Below are positions 23,912 to 33,153 of a stretch of DNA of 64,000 bases, one piece after another; positions within the stretch are counted from its first letter, which is position 1; each line of letters opens with the position of its first letter. The position numbers and the translations under genes were made by a program. Under the pieces are notes generated by a model. That model saw nothing but the letters and a program-made list of their open reading frames with translations. It was not told the DNA's origin and did no database searches. The DNA comes from Candidatus Microthrix subdominans. GTDB taxonomy: Bacteria; Actinomycetota; Acidimicrobiia; Acidimicrobiales; Microtrichaceae. The stretch covers positions 124,001 to 188,000 of the forward strand of contig JADJZA010000006.1 in NCBI GenBank assembly GCA_016719385.1, written 5' to 3'.

Positions 23912-25489
23912 GTGCCAGAATCGACACCGGTGGTCGGGCGCTGGCCAGCCGGTTGGGCCGGGGGGAGTGAGTCCGCTGAAGCAGTCATCGCAGAATCGCA
24001 CGTCACTGCCCGACCAGGTGTCACTGCCCGACCGGGTGCGGCGCTGTCCGACCGGGTGCGGCGCTGGGGTCCGACCTTTCTGGCCGCGGTCGCCGTTCGG
24101 ATCGCCTACTGGGTGGTCGTCCAACCCCACTGGATCCCCGATTCCGACGCGGACCAGTACGACAAGATCGCCAGGTCGCTGGCCAACGGCACCGGCTACG
24201 GCCTGCAGTTCCCGCAGATCGTGCACCACCCAACCGCGTTCCGGCCACCGCTGCTGCCGCTGCTCTTGACCCCCGGCCACTGGCTGTTCGGCGAGGCGCT
24301 GTGGCCCGGGCGGCTGCTCAGCGTGATCCTCGGGAGCACGGTCGTGGTGCTCGCCGGCGTGCTGGCGGCACGCATCGGCGGTCGCCGCGCCGGCTACCTC
24401 GCCGCTCTGGTCGTGATGTTCTCGCCCCCACTCCTGGCCAACGACACGATCACCCTCACCGAACCGCTGGCACTGTTGCTGGGCCTGGCGGCGATCCTGC
24501 TGCTGGACGAGGGCCGATACCTCCAGGCCGGCTTCGTCACCGGCCTGTTGTTGCTCACCCGCCCCAACGGCTACCTGGTGGTGGCGATCCTGGCGTTGTG
24601 GGTGTGGCGCAAGCTGGGCCCCCGGGCCGCAGTCGCGCTGGTCGCCGTCGCCGCATGTGTCCTGGTGCCGTGGCTGGTGCGCAACCGCGTCCAGCTGGGC
24701 ACGTGGACCCTGAATACCTCCGACGGGTTCACGCTGGCCGCCATCTACGCCCAACCCGCCCAGGCCGCCGGTACTTTTACCGACCCGGTGCTGAGTCCGG
24801 CGTTCAGCGACCCGGAGGTTCGCCTGTCCCAGTTCAACGAGGGTGAATGGAACGCGCTACTCACCGATCGGGCCATCGAGGGGATCACCAGCAACCCCGG
24901 CTACATCCCCCAGGTCGTCGGCAGCAACCTGCCGGCGTTCTTCGAGATCGACCCGAGCCGTTCGGTCGTCGCCCAGCGGATCGACGGCCGACGCCTCGGT
25001 CTGTTGCCGCTCGTGCGACCGTTGTTCTTCCTCACCACGATCCTGGGGCTGGTCGGTCTGGCCAGGCACTGGCGCGACAACCGGGTTCGCGTGATCGCAG
25101 CGATCACGGCCCAGTACGTCGTGCTGTCGCTGTTGCTGGTCGCTCCTCCGCGCCTGCGGGCGCCGTTCGACCTGGCCTGCAGCATCGGCCTGGGGCTGTT
25201 GCTCGGTTGGTTCGCCGATTGGCGCTGGCCCTCAGACCGGACCCGAACGCTACGGAGCGCCGAGCGAGACGGCCTGGGTCTGCGGCGAGGACCCGGACAC
25301 CTTGATCGTGGCCCAGCTGAGGTGGCGGGAGTACCGACCGCCGGGATTGCTGCGGGGGCTCTCGTACCCCTTCTGCCAGGTGGCGTAACCCGCTCGAAGA
25401 GTCCCGGACGCGTCACGAAAGGCGGTGAGGCCGCCGGGACCGGTGCGCGTGGAGCTGCTGATCAGCATCGGGCCGGCCAGATCGGGTGA
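23912..25489 (+). CDS. GT-C family membrane glycosyltransferase (GT39/ArnT-like)
   Basis: This integral-membrane protein has about 10-12 hydrophobic segments and the first-loop acidic motif IPDSDADQYDKIA, as in protein mannosyltransferases and ArnT-type enzymes that use polyprenyl-phosphate sugars. The acceptor is unknown. Being next to the DPA operon and a GH43 lipoprotein suggests cell-wall glycan work. The membrane part ends near 25230 (LGLLLGWFADWRW). After it the frame runs another 240 bases antisense to the GH43 gene, giving a Gly/Arg-rich tail that is probably not a conserved part. The GTG start at 23912 has no clear ribosome binding site; another GTG is near 24054. The first 50 codons contain small tandem repeats. 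Confidence 0.75.
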   Translation: MPESTPVVGRWPAGWAGGSESAEAVIAESHVTARPGVTARPGAALSDRVRRWGPTFLAAVAVRIAYWVVVQPHWIPDSDADQYDKIARSLANGTGYGLQFPQIVHHPTAFRPPLLPLLLTPGHWLFGEALWPGRLLSVILGSTVVVLAGVLAARIGGRRAGYLAALVVMFSPPLLANDTITLTEPLALLLGLAAILLLDEGRYLQAGFVTGLLLLTRPNGYLVVAILALWVWRKLGPRAAVALVAVAACVLVPWLVRNRVQLGTWTLNTSDGFTLAAIYAQPAQAAGTFTDPVLSPAFSDPEVRLSQFNEGEWNALLTDRAIEGITSNPGYIPQVVGSNLPAFFEIDPSRSVVAQRIDGRRLGLLPLVRPLFFLTTILGLVGLARHWRDNRVRVIAAITAQYVVLSLLLVAPPRLRAPFDLACSIGLGLLLGWFADWRWPSDRTRTLRSAERDGLGLRRGPGHLDRGPAEVAGVPTAGIAAGALVPLLPGGVTRSKSPGRVTKGGEAAGTGARGAADQHRAGQIG

Positions 25490-26359
25490 ACACGGCCCGA
25501 CCGGGCTCGAGCAGCGGGCGAACCCGGTGTTGTAGCGGGCGGAGTACCACTCGCCTGCCGAGTAGAACAGCAGGTAGGTCCTCGACTTGGGCTCGTAGAC
25601 CATCGACGGGTTCTCCAGAAACGCCTTGGACGTCATGGTCTTGTCGTCGACTCCGTCGTGCCACGGCGCCGACTGTGACACCAACGTGGTGGGCTTGGCG
25701 TTGGTGCCGCCGACCACCGTGCCCGCAGTGTTCAACTTGAGCGCCCCGATGTTGGCCTTCGTGCGCGACAGCGCCACCAGCAGGTACAGCTTGTTGTCCG
25801 ACCCCCTGATCACCTCTGGGTCGAGCGCACCGCGACCCCACGAGTTCGAACCCCGTTCCTTGGTGAGGCCGCAGTAGATCGGGCTCGACTCGGGCGAGAA
25901 CGGCCCCATCGGAGAGGTGGCCGAGGCCCGGCCGATGCACTGGTCGTTGGAGCGATCGGTGGCGCCTGCGCGGTGACCGGCGAAGTAGGCCCAGTAGCGG
26001 CTGCCGATCTTGATGACCGACGGCGCCCAGATGCCGGCGTTGCCGGGGTTGATCCACCCCGGCCGGGTCGGCATGGCGTCGCGTGCATTGGCCGCCCAGT
26101 CCGATTGGCTGGCGCTCAGCGAACCTCGAAAGGTCGTGACCTTGCGCACCGGCAGCTTCTTGTTGTTCGACGATCCGTACAGGTAGGTGGTCGTGCCGGC
26201 CACGAGCACGGCCGGATCGGACTGGTCCCACACCCGGGGGGCGGCCGCTGGCTGGCGACGGGCGGGGTTGCCCGGTACGGGACCACAGGCGGCGAGGAGC
26301 CATAGGGCAGCACCTGCGGCCGCCCAGCAGCGCCCTCGGCGAAGCTTCAGTGAGGTCAT
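25250..26359 (-). CDS. GH43-like glycoside hydrolase lipoprotein
   Basis: The 369-residue protein starts with a basic n-region, hydrophobic core and lipobox LLAACG, so it would be anchored on the outer face of the membrane. The mature part reads as a five-bladed GH43-type propeller with the expected acidic residues: general base in WDQSDPAVL, the modulating Asp in GALDPEVIRG and the likely acid Glu in AFLENPSMVYEP, plus the WAPSVIKIGSRYWAYF block. GH43 enzymes mostly cut arabinans and xylans. Next to the DPA genes, arabinan trimming of the wall is a reasonable guess. The ATG at 26359 has GGAGAG upstream. Confidence 0.8.
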   Translation of the reverse strand: MTSLKLRRGRCWAAAGAALWLLAACGPVPGNPARRQPAAAPRVWDQSDPAVLVAGTTTYLYGSSNNKKLPVRKVTTFRGSLSASQSDWAANARDAMPTRPGWINPGNAGIWAPSVIKIGSRYWAYFAGHRAGATDRSNDQCIGRASATSPMGPFSPESSPIYCGLTKERGSNSWGRGALDPEVIRGSDNKLYLLVALSRTKANIGALKLNTAGTVVGGTNAKPTTLVSQSAPWHDGVDDKTMTSKAFLENPSMVYEPKSRTYLLFYSAGEWYSARYNTGFARCSSPVGPCSPDLAGPMLISSSTRTGPGGLTAFRDASGTLRAGYATWQKGYESPRSNPGGRYSRHLSWATIKVSGSSPQTQAVSLGAP

Positions 26360-26486
26360 GGGGATCTGCTCTCCGCCAGGGCGACACCCCAACGGTGCCA
26401 GCTCGCGAGCAGAAAGTTACCATGAGCGTTCTTCAAGTCACCAGGCCACTTCCCAACCGTATTGCCGGGCGAGGGCGACGCGGCGG

Positions 26487-26492
26487 TAACAT
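26487..26492 (+). promoter_or_regulatory. Candidate -10 box for tRNA-Pro (TAACAT)
   Basis: TAACAT lies 12 bases before the mature tRNA 5' end. A TTGCCG sequence at 26462-26467, 19 bases upstream, could be the -35 element. The spacing is slightly long but the pair is the best promoter-like match before this stable RNA gene. Confidence 0.35.
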
Positions 26493-26504
26493 GACCACCA
26501 CATC

Positions 26505-26579
26505 CGGGGAGTAGCGCAGCTTGGTTAGCGCGCCACGTTCGGGACGTGGAGGCCGGGAGTTCAAATCTCCCCTCCCCGA
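26505..26579 (+). tRNA. tRNA-Pro (anticodon CGG)
   Basis: The 75-base sequence folds as a standard cloverleaf. The acceptor stem CGGGGAG pairs with CTCCCCG and discriminator A. The D-arm is GCGC...GCGC, the anticodon stem CCACG/CGTGG holds loop TTCGGGA with anticodon CGG, and the T-arm GGGAG/CTCCC holds TTCAAAT. The 3' CCA is not encoded. The anticodon reads CCG proline codons, common in such GC-rich DNA. A 16-bp hairpin follows eight bases later. Confidence 0.95.
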
Positions 26580-26587
26580 CTGCGTCC

Positions 26588-26623
26588 GCCCTGGGGGGTC
26601 ACGTCAACGTGATCCCCCAGGGC
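26588..26623 (+). terminator. Hairpin downstream of tRNA-Pro
   Basis: Arms 26588-26603 and 26608-26623 pair over 16 positions, with one G-T pair, around the loop TCAA. The hairpin begins nine bases after the tRNA. No T-run follows, as is common for terminators in GC-rich actinomycetes. Confidence 0.65.
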
Positions 26624-26687
26624 AGCCGTCGCCTCGGGATGGCCCGCTCGTTGTCGATGCCCGGAGTGGGGCTGAGAGACTGGCCCG

Positions 26688-26942
26688 ATGGAGCTCAGCG
26701 ACGTGCAATCCCTCATGGATCGTCTCTACGGCGAGGCCGACCGCGAGCGCGGCGTGCCGGCCACGGTCGCCTGGCTGTGCGAGGAGCTGGGCGAGCTGGC
26801 CCAGGCGGTGCGCAAGGGCACGCGGGACCAACAGGTGCACGAGTTCGGCGACGTGCTCGCCTGGCTGGCGTCGCTGGCCAACCAGTGCGACATCACCTTG
26901 GACGAGGCGATGGGGCGCTACGTCACCGACCCGCCGCTGTAG
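26688..26942 (+). CDS. MazG-like nucleotide pyrophosphohydrolase
   Basis: The 84-residue all-helical protein has the two metal-binding parts of MazG-type NTP pyrophosphatases: CEELGELAQAVRKG and HEFGDVLAWLASLAN, where the Glu and Asp residues hold Mg2+. MazG-type proteins hydrolyse NTPs or modified dNTPs to monophosphates and so clean the nucleotide pool. It is a single-domain form, shorter than E. coli MazG. It stands alone after tRNA-Pro and is convergent with asd. Confidence 0.85.
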   Translation: MELSDVQSLMDRLYGEADRERGVPATVAWLCEELGELAQAVRKGTRDQQVHEFGDVLAWLASLANQCDITLDEAMGRYVTDPPL

Positions 26943-26997
26943 CTGCCGACACCGCCAGCGGGAGTGATACTGCGGTGGACCTGTTGGGTTCAGCCGA

Positions 26998-28086
<1,089 letters not shown>

Positions 28087-29328
28087 TCAGGCGTCGAACT
28101 CGACCGCTTCGTCGCCGTCGCCCAGGCCGAAGCACTTGTGCAGCAACCTGACCGCCCGCTCGGCGTCGACCTGGGCCACCACGCAGCTGATGCGGATCGT
28201 CGAGGTCGAGATCATGTCGATGTTGATGTCGTTGTCGGCCAGCGTCTCGAACATGGTGGCCGCCACGCCCGGGTGGGATTTCATCCCGGCGCCGATCACG
28301 CTCACCCGGGCGATGTCCGCCGAGGCCGACACGCCGCTGGCGCCGAGCTCGCCCATCAGGGCGGTGGCCTCCTCGAGGGTGACCTCCAGCTCGTCGTGGG
28401 GCACGGTGAAGGAGATGTCGGTCTTCTGAGCCTCGGAGGTGTTCTGGACGATCATGTCGACGTTGACGTGACGGTTGGCCAGGGCGCGGAACAGCGTGCC
28501 GGCCACGCCGGGGCGGTCCGGCAGGTTGGCGACGGTCACCTTGGCCTGGCTGGGGTCCTGTGTGATCCCACGGATAACGGCTTGTTCCATGTCGGGTTCC
28601 TCCTCGACGATCCAGGTGCCCGGCTCCCAGGTGAATGCCGAACGAACGTGCAGTGCCACCCCGTGACGCGAGGCGTATTCGACCGAGCGCATCGCCGGTT
28701 TGGGGCAACCGGTCGCAGCCATCTCCAGCATCTCATCGAAGCTGATCCGCTTGATCTTGGTCGCCTCGGGGACCAGACGCGGGTCGGTGGTGAACACCCC
28801 GGAGACGTCGGTGTAGAGCTCGCAGCTGTCGGCGCCGAGCATCTCGGCCAATGCAACCGCCGTCGTGTCCGAGCCACCCCGGCCCAGAAACGTCACGTCG
28901 CCGTCGGTGGAATAGCCCTGTGACCCGGCGACCACCGGCACCTGGCCGGCGTCGAGGGCCGCTCGGATGCGGTCGCCCTTCACCTCGATGATCTTGGCCG
29001 CCATGTGATTGGTGTCGGTGATGAACCCCGCCTGACTGCCGGTGAACGACGCCGATGGCACCCCGATGTCGGCCAGCGCCATCGACACCAGCGCGACCGC
29101 CTTGCGCTCGCCGGCGGTGATCAGCATGTCCATCTCGCGGCCCGGGCGCACCGAGGAAACCTCTTCCGCCAACCGCAGCAGGTGGTCGGTCTCCTTGCCC
29201 ATCGCCGACACGACCAGCACCACGCGGTCGCCTCGACGGCGATAGCGGGCGACGTTGTCGGCCACCTCGCGGATGCGATCGGCATCCGCCACCGAGGTTC
29301 CACCGAACTTCTGCACGACGGTATCCAC
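28087..29328 (-). CDS. lysC: Aspartokinase
   Basis: Aspartokinase phosphorylates aspartate, the first step of the aspartate family pathway. The kinase domain starts VVQKFGGTSVADADRI, and contains FITDTNHMAAK and FLGRGGSDTTAVALAE. Two C-terminal ACT domains (from about residue 265) would bind lysine and threonine for feedback control. The GTG at 29328 is the start; the longer open frame is not protein-like. As in other actinomycetes, the C-terminal ACT part could also be made as a separate beta subunit from an internal start, but none was tested. asd follows 57 bases later. Confidence 0.96.
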   Translation of the reverse strand: MDTVVQKFGGTSVADADRIREVADNVARYRRRGDRVVLVVSAMGKETDHLLRLAEEVSSVRPGREMDMLITAGERKAVALVSMALADIGVPSASFTGSQAGFITDTNHMAAKIIEVKGDRIRAALDAGQVPVVAGSQGYSTDGDVTFLGRGGSDTTAVALAEMLGADSCELYTDVSGVFTTDPRLVPEATKIKRISFDEMLEMAATGCPKPAMRSVEYASRHGVALHVRSAFTWEPGTWIVEEEPDMEQAVIRGITQDPSQAKVTVANLPDRPGVAGTLFRALANRHVNVDMIVQNTSEAQKTDISFTVPHDELEVTLEEATALMGELGASGVSASADIARVSVIGAGMKSHPGVAATMFETLADNDINIDMISTSTIRISCVVAQVDAERAVRLLHKCFGLGDGDEAVEFDA

Positions 29329-29370
29329 GGGCGGCGAGGCTACACGCCGGGGGCAGTAGCGTGACCCCAC

Positions 29371-30183
29371 GTGGGTACCGAACGCCGTGATCGTCAGAAG
29401 GACCAGCACCGCCAGCACCAGGAGTCAGTCCGGGCGGAGCTCAAGCGACAACAGCAGCGCCGCAACCTGATGGGCGGCGCCGCCCTGGTGGCGGTCATCG
29501 CCGTGATCGGGGTGGCAGCGTGGGCGCTGTGGGGCGGCGACGACACGGTGAGCACCGCCTCGGGGACGACCGTGGCGGACGCGACCGGCCAGACAGCGTC
29601 CGATGCCCCGTGTCCACCTGCGGGGGGCACCGACGAGCGCATCACCAGCTTCGACGGACCGCCGCGGGAATGCATCGACCCGTCCAAGGAGTACTCGGCG
29701 GAGTTCGTCACGTCGGCGGGGAATTTTACCGCCTCGCTCGATGCCCAGGCGGCGCCGACGACCGTCAACAACTTCGTGGTATTAGCCCGCTCACACTTCT
29801 ATGACGGCATCCCGTTCCACCGGGTGGTGCCGGACTTCGTCATTCAGGCGGGCGATCCCACCGACACCGACGACCTCACCCAGTTGGGCGCGGGCGGGCC
29901 CGGCTACACCATCCCCGAGGAGCCACCCACCGACGGCGTCTACGACACCTACGACCTGGCGATGGCCAAGACGCAGGAGCCCAACAGCACCGGCTCGCAG
30001 TTCTTCGTCGTCACCGGCGACCCGGCTCCCCTCAATTCCAGCCCCACCTACTCGCTGTTCGGCACGGTCACCGACGGCAAGAACGTCGTCGACGCCATCG
30101 GCAACGCCCCCGTCGGCGGGCCCAACGGCGACACGCCCGAGAAACCGGTGACGATCGAGTCGGTTCAAATCACCGAGAAGTAG
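29371..30183 (+). CDS. Membrane-anchored cyclophilin-type peptidyl-prolyl isomerase
   Basis: Cyclophilins speed cis-trans isomerisation of proline bonds. The N-terminus is very charged and Gln/Arg-rich (residues 1-32), followed by a membrane helix at about 34-54, a Thr/Ala linker and the cyclophilin domain (from about 105). Domain motifs are HFYDGIPFHRVVPDFVIQAG, where the Arg is catalytic, then NSTGSQFFVV and SLFGTVTDG. The domain would sit outside the membrane. The GTG at 29371 starts the frame, divergent from lysC with a gap of only 42 bases. Confidence 0.9.
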   Translation: MGTERRDRQKDQHRQHQESVRAELKRQQQRRNLMGGAALVAVIAVIGVAAWALWGGDDTVSTASGTTVADATGQTASDAPCPPAGGTDERITSFDGPPRECIDPSKEYSAEFVTSAGNFTASLDAQAAPTTVNNFVVLARSHFYDGIPFHRVVPDFVIQAGDPTDTDDLTQLGAGGPGYTIPEEPPTDGVYDTYDLAMAKTQEPNSTGSQFFVVTGDPAPLNSSPTYSLFGTVTDGKNVVDAIGNAPVGGPNGDTPEKPVTIESVQITEK

Positions 30184-30189
30184 GGCAAC

Positions 30190-30873
30190 CTACGAGGCTC
30201 GGCGCAGCTCGGAGGGTAGATCGGACACCTCGGCCCGGTGGCCGTCGATAAACACGGCGACCCTGCCCGGGCCCTCGGCGCTCCAGGTACCGTCGGGCGA
30301 TCGCAGCAGCGCCGTCTTGGCGTCGAGCCCGACCACCGGCAGCCCGGCGGGTGCCAGCGACACCGTGCGATGCAACGTGTCCTCGGACCACCGCTCGTAG
30401 CGGGGCAGCACGGTCAGCGTGTCGATCATGTCGAGGCCCACGGTGAACGCGCCGCCCCGAGGGTCGGGCAACGCATCGCAGAACACCGATGCCGCCTCAC
30501 CAGCGCCGACCAGCGTCGCCCCGCGCTCGAAGGCCTCGGTGATGCCGTCCCAGAGCGGTGTGTCGAGGAGCACCGAGCGCAGGTGCATCGGCGACCCGCC
30601 GCTCAGGTACAGCCACGAGGCCCCGGCCGCCAGGTCGGCCCATTCGGGCTCCATCGCCTGGGCCCGCTTGTACACCGGAAGGACCGTGACCGAGAGCCCG
30701 AGCGGCTCGAACGCCCGCCGGGCCGCTTCGACGCGGGCACCGGGGTTTTCATAGGCGGTCGCCGTCGGCAGGACGACCACCTCGGTGGCCGAGGATTCCG
30801 CGGCCAGCCGGGCATCCAGGGTGACCCCCTCGGTCCATTCGGCCCCGCCCAACAGCGCCAGCGTTCCGCTCAT
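30190..30873 (-). CDS. Peptidase S51-like (cyanophycinase/dipeptidase E fold) protein, nucleophile missing
   Basis: The 227-residue protein has the layout of class I glutaminase-like S51 hydrolases: LALLGGAEWTEG at the start, VVLPTATAYENP, and LYLSGGSPMHL before the elbow. At the nucleophile elbow, where active members read GxSAGA, this protein reads VGAGEAASVF, so the Ser appears replaced by Gly. It may be a binding protein or use another residue. It ends seven bases from the convergent cyclophilin gene. Function is not known. Confidence 0.7.
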   Translation of the reverse strand: MSGTLALLGGAEWTEGVTLDARLAAESSATEVVVLPTATAYENPGARVEAARRAFEPLGLSVTVLPVYKRAQAMEPEWADLAAGASWLYLSGGSPMHLRSVLLDTPLWDGITEAFERGATLVGAGEAASVFCDALPDPRGGAFTVGLDMIDTLTVLPRYERWSEDTLHRTVSLAPAGLPVVGLDAKTALLRSPDGTWSAEGPGRVAVFIDGHRAEVSDLPSELRRAS

Positions 30874-30957
30874 GTCAGCTCCTTCACCATGGACCGAGAT
30901 GGTCCCACATCGCCCAGCGTGGCACGCGATGGCGTTTGGTCTGTACCCTCCGGCGCC

Positions 30958-31809
30958 ATGACGACACGCGTGGGCATTATCGGATCGGGAATCATGGGCT
31001 CGGGCATCGCCGAGGTGGCGAGCCGGGCCGGCTACGAGGTGGTGCTGCGCTCCCGGAAGCAGGAGAGCGCCGACGCCACGCTGGCCAAGATGGACTCCAG
31101 CCTGGCCCGGGCGGTCAGCAAGGGCCGCCTCTCAGAGGAGGAGCACGCAGCCATCCTGGCCCGCGTGACCGCCACCGACGACCTGTCCCAGGTCGCCGAC
31201 TGCGGACTGGTGATCGAATCGGTCGTCGAGGACCTCGCCACCAAGACCGCCCTGTTCGCCGAGCTCGATCAGGTGTGCGGACCGGACACGATCCTCGCCA
31301 CCAACACCTCCACCCTGGCGGTCACCGAGATGGCGGTGGCCACCGGGCGCCCCGACAAGGTGTGCGGCATCCATTTCTTCAACCCGGCCTCGGCGATGAA
31401 GCTGGTCGAGATCGTGACGCCGATGACGGCCAGCGACGAGACGATCGAGGCCGCCGTTGCCTTCGCCACCAAGTGTGGCAAGGATCCGGTGAAGGTGGCC
31501 GACCGGGCCGGGTTCATCGTCAACCACCTGTTGTTCCCGTATCTCAACAACGCCGTTCGCATGCTGGAGAACGGCACCGCCAGCCGCGAGCACATCGACC
31601 AGGCGATGATGGGCGGCTGCAACTTCCCGATGGGTCCCCTCGCCCTGCTCGACCTGGTCGGCCTCGACACCTCGGTGGCCATCCTCGACGCCCTCTACGA
31701 CGAGTTCGGCGACCACCACTACCGGGCGGTGCCGCTGCTGCGCCGCATGGTGACCGCCGGCTACCTGGGTCGGAAGTCCGGCCAGGGCTTCTACGACTAC
31801 AGCAAGTAG
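30958..31809 (+). CDS. 3-hydroxyacyl-CoA (3-hydroxybutyryl-CoA) dehydrogenase
   Basis: The enzyme interconverts 3-hydroxyacyl-CoA and 3-ketoacyl-CoA with NAD(P) in fatty-acid oxidation or PHB/butyrate metabolism. The 283-residue protein begins with the Rossmann motif VGIIGSGIMGSGIAEVASRAG (split by a residue limit here: IGSGIMGSGIA is the core). It contains the catalytic IHFFNPASAMKLVEI and ends with GYLGRKSGQGFYDYSK, typical of single-domain FadB2/Hbd enzymes. The start is the ATG at 30958; the longer open frame upstream lies antisense to the S51-like gene. There is no ribosome binding site, which fits a leaderless mRNA. Confidence 0.92.
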   Translation: MTTRVGIIGSGIMGSGIAEVASRAGYEVVLRSRKQESADATLAKMDSSLARAVSKGRLSEEEHAAILARVTATDDLSQVADCGLVIESVVEDLATKTALFAELDQVCGPDTILATNTSTLAVTEMAVATGRPDKVCGIHFFNPASAMKLVEIVTPMTASDETIEAAVAFATKCGKDPVKVADRAGFIVNHLLFPYLNNAVRMLENGTASREHIDQAMMGGCNFPMGPLALLDLVGLDTSVAILDALYDEFGDHHYRAVPLLRRMVTAGYLGRKSGQGFYDYSK

Positions 31810-31832
31810 CGAGCGACGGGCGGCGGGCCGGA

Positions 31833-32591
31833 GTGGAGACCACCTGGAGCTTCCCCCGACCCGACCCCGACGCGGACGACCTGGTGGCGTTCGGCGCCGA
31901 CCTGGCGCCCCAGACGCTGATCGCCGCCTACGCCGCCGGGTACTTCCCCATGCCGATGAGCGGCCCACTCGAGCGCGTGCGCCTGCGCCGCGCCAACGGT
32001 GGGCCCCGAATCGGGTGGTTCTCACCGCAGCAACGCGGCGTGTTGAGGCCCGAGGCGCTGGACATCTCCCACTCGTTGGCCAAATCGACCCGCCGCTACC
32101 ACCTGAGCGTCGACGCCGACTTCGAGGCGGTGATCGCAGGGTGTGCCGATCCGGCGCGGCGCGGCCGCTGGATCAGCGACGAGATCCTCGAGGCCTACGT
32201 TCGCCTGCACCGGTCGGGTCTGGCCCACAGCGTCGAAGTGCGGAACGGCGACGACGAGCTGGTCGGCGGCGTCTACGGCCTCTCGCTGGGGGCGCTGTTC
32301 GCCGGCGAATCGATGTTCCACACCGCCAGGGACGGCTCCAAGGTGGCGCTGGTCGGGCTGACGGCCCTCCTCATGGCCGACAGCGAGCCGGGCACCACCC
32401 TGATCGACACCCAGTGGGTCACGCCGCATCTGGCCTCCCTGGGCATCGAGGAGTGGGATCGTGAGCGCTACCTCGACGGCCTTCCCGACCTGATCGGCGC
32501 CACCGGTCCGGACTTCGCCCGCTGGGCGGGCGACCCCGCCGGATTCACCGAGTTGGCTCGTTCCCGAGCCAAGCGAGGTCGTCATCGGTAG
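31833..32591 (+). CDS. aat: Leucyl/phenylalanyl-tRNA-protein transferase
   Basis: Aat adds Leu or Phe from tRNA to proteins with N-terminal Arg or Lys, marking them for ClpS-ClpAP/ClpCP degradation. The 252 residues include the family's opening FPRPDPDADDLVAFGADLAP, AYAAGYFPMP, the IGWFSPQQRGVL block, WISDEILEAYVRLHRSGLAHSVE and GALFAGESMFH, and DTQWVTPHLASLG. The GTG at 31833 is preceded by GGGCCGGA. It is 23 bases after the dehydrogenase gene and nine before the VOC gene, so probably the middle of an operon. Confidence 0.95.
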   Translation: METTWSFPRPDPDADDLVAFGADLAPQTLIAAYAAGYFPMPMSGPLERVRLRRANGGPRIGWFSPQQRGVLRPEALDISHSLAKSTRRYHLSVDADFEAVIAGCADPARRGRWISDEILEAYVRLHRSGLAHSVEVRNGDDELVGGVYGLSLGALFAGESMFHTARDGSKVALVGLTALLMADSEPGTTLIDTQWVTPHLASLGIEEWDRERYLDGLPDLIGATGPDFARWAGDPAGFTELARSRAKRGRHR

Positions 32592-32600
32592 GCTGGACCG

Positions 32601-33149
32601 ATGGGAGTACACCACGTCGCCTACGCCACCGCCGACCTGGACGCCACCCACCGCTTCTACACCGAGGTGATGGGGTTCTCCCTGGTGAAGACGGTCTCGG
32701 CGCCGACGCCGGTTGGCGGCTGGGCCAAGCACCTGTTCTACGCAACCGCCCGCGACAGCCACCCGGGCAGTCCGGGCATGATCGCCTTTTGGGACCTGCA
32801 CGTCCCCGGCATGGACCCGCCCAAGACGGCCGTGTCGACCGACCTGGGCCTGCCCGACTGGGTGAACCACCTGGCCTTCGACGCCATCGACGAGGCCCGC
32901 TTCGCCGCCAGGCGCGATGCGATGGTCGCCGCAGGCCTCGAAGTGGTCGAACTCGACCACGAGTTCTGTCGCAGCGTGTACGCCCACGATCCCAACGGCA
33001 TCCTGGTCGAGTGGTGCCTCGACGTGCGCTCCTTCACCGACGAGGAGGCCACCCGGGCAGAGGCCGACCGTCTGGCCGAGCAGCCCGAGTTCGACGCGCT
33101 GCCCGACCTGGTGAGCTATTCGGCGGCCGACCCGGCCACGGTGGGCTGA
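32601..33149 (+). CDS. VOC-family (glyoxalase/extradiol dioxygenase-like) protein
   Basis: The 182 residues form two beta-alpha-beta-beta-beta modules of the vicinal oxygen chelate fold. Probable metal ligands are His in the opening MGVHHVAYATADLD, His in WVNHLAFDAIDE and Glu in GILVEWCLDVR. This 2-His-1-Glu set occurs in dioxygenases, glyoxalases and resistance proteins, so the substrate cannot be named. The C-terminal 35 residues are an acidic helix outside the fold. It follows aat by nine bases. Confidence 0.82.
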   Translation: MGVHHVAYATADLDATHRFYTEVMGFSLVKTVSAPTPVGGWAKHLFYATARDSHPGSPGMIAFWDLHVPGMDPPKTAVSTDLGLPDWVNHLAFDAIDEARFAARRDAMVAAGLEVVELDHEFCRSVYAHDPNGILVEWCLDVRSFTDEEATRAEADRLAEQPEFDALPDLVSYSAADPATVG

Positions 33150-33153
33150 GCCC

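Noticed and set aside
30238..30957. 240-residue N-terminal extension of the hydroxyacyl-CoA dehydrogenase
   Set aside because: It is antisense to the S51-like gene, and the Rossmann fold begins exactly at the ATG at 30958.
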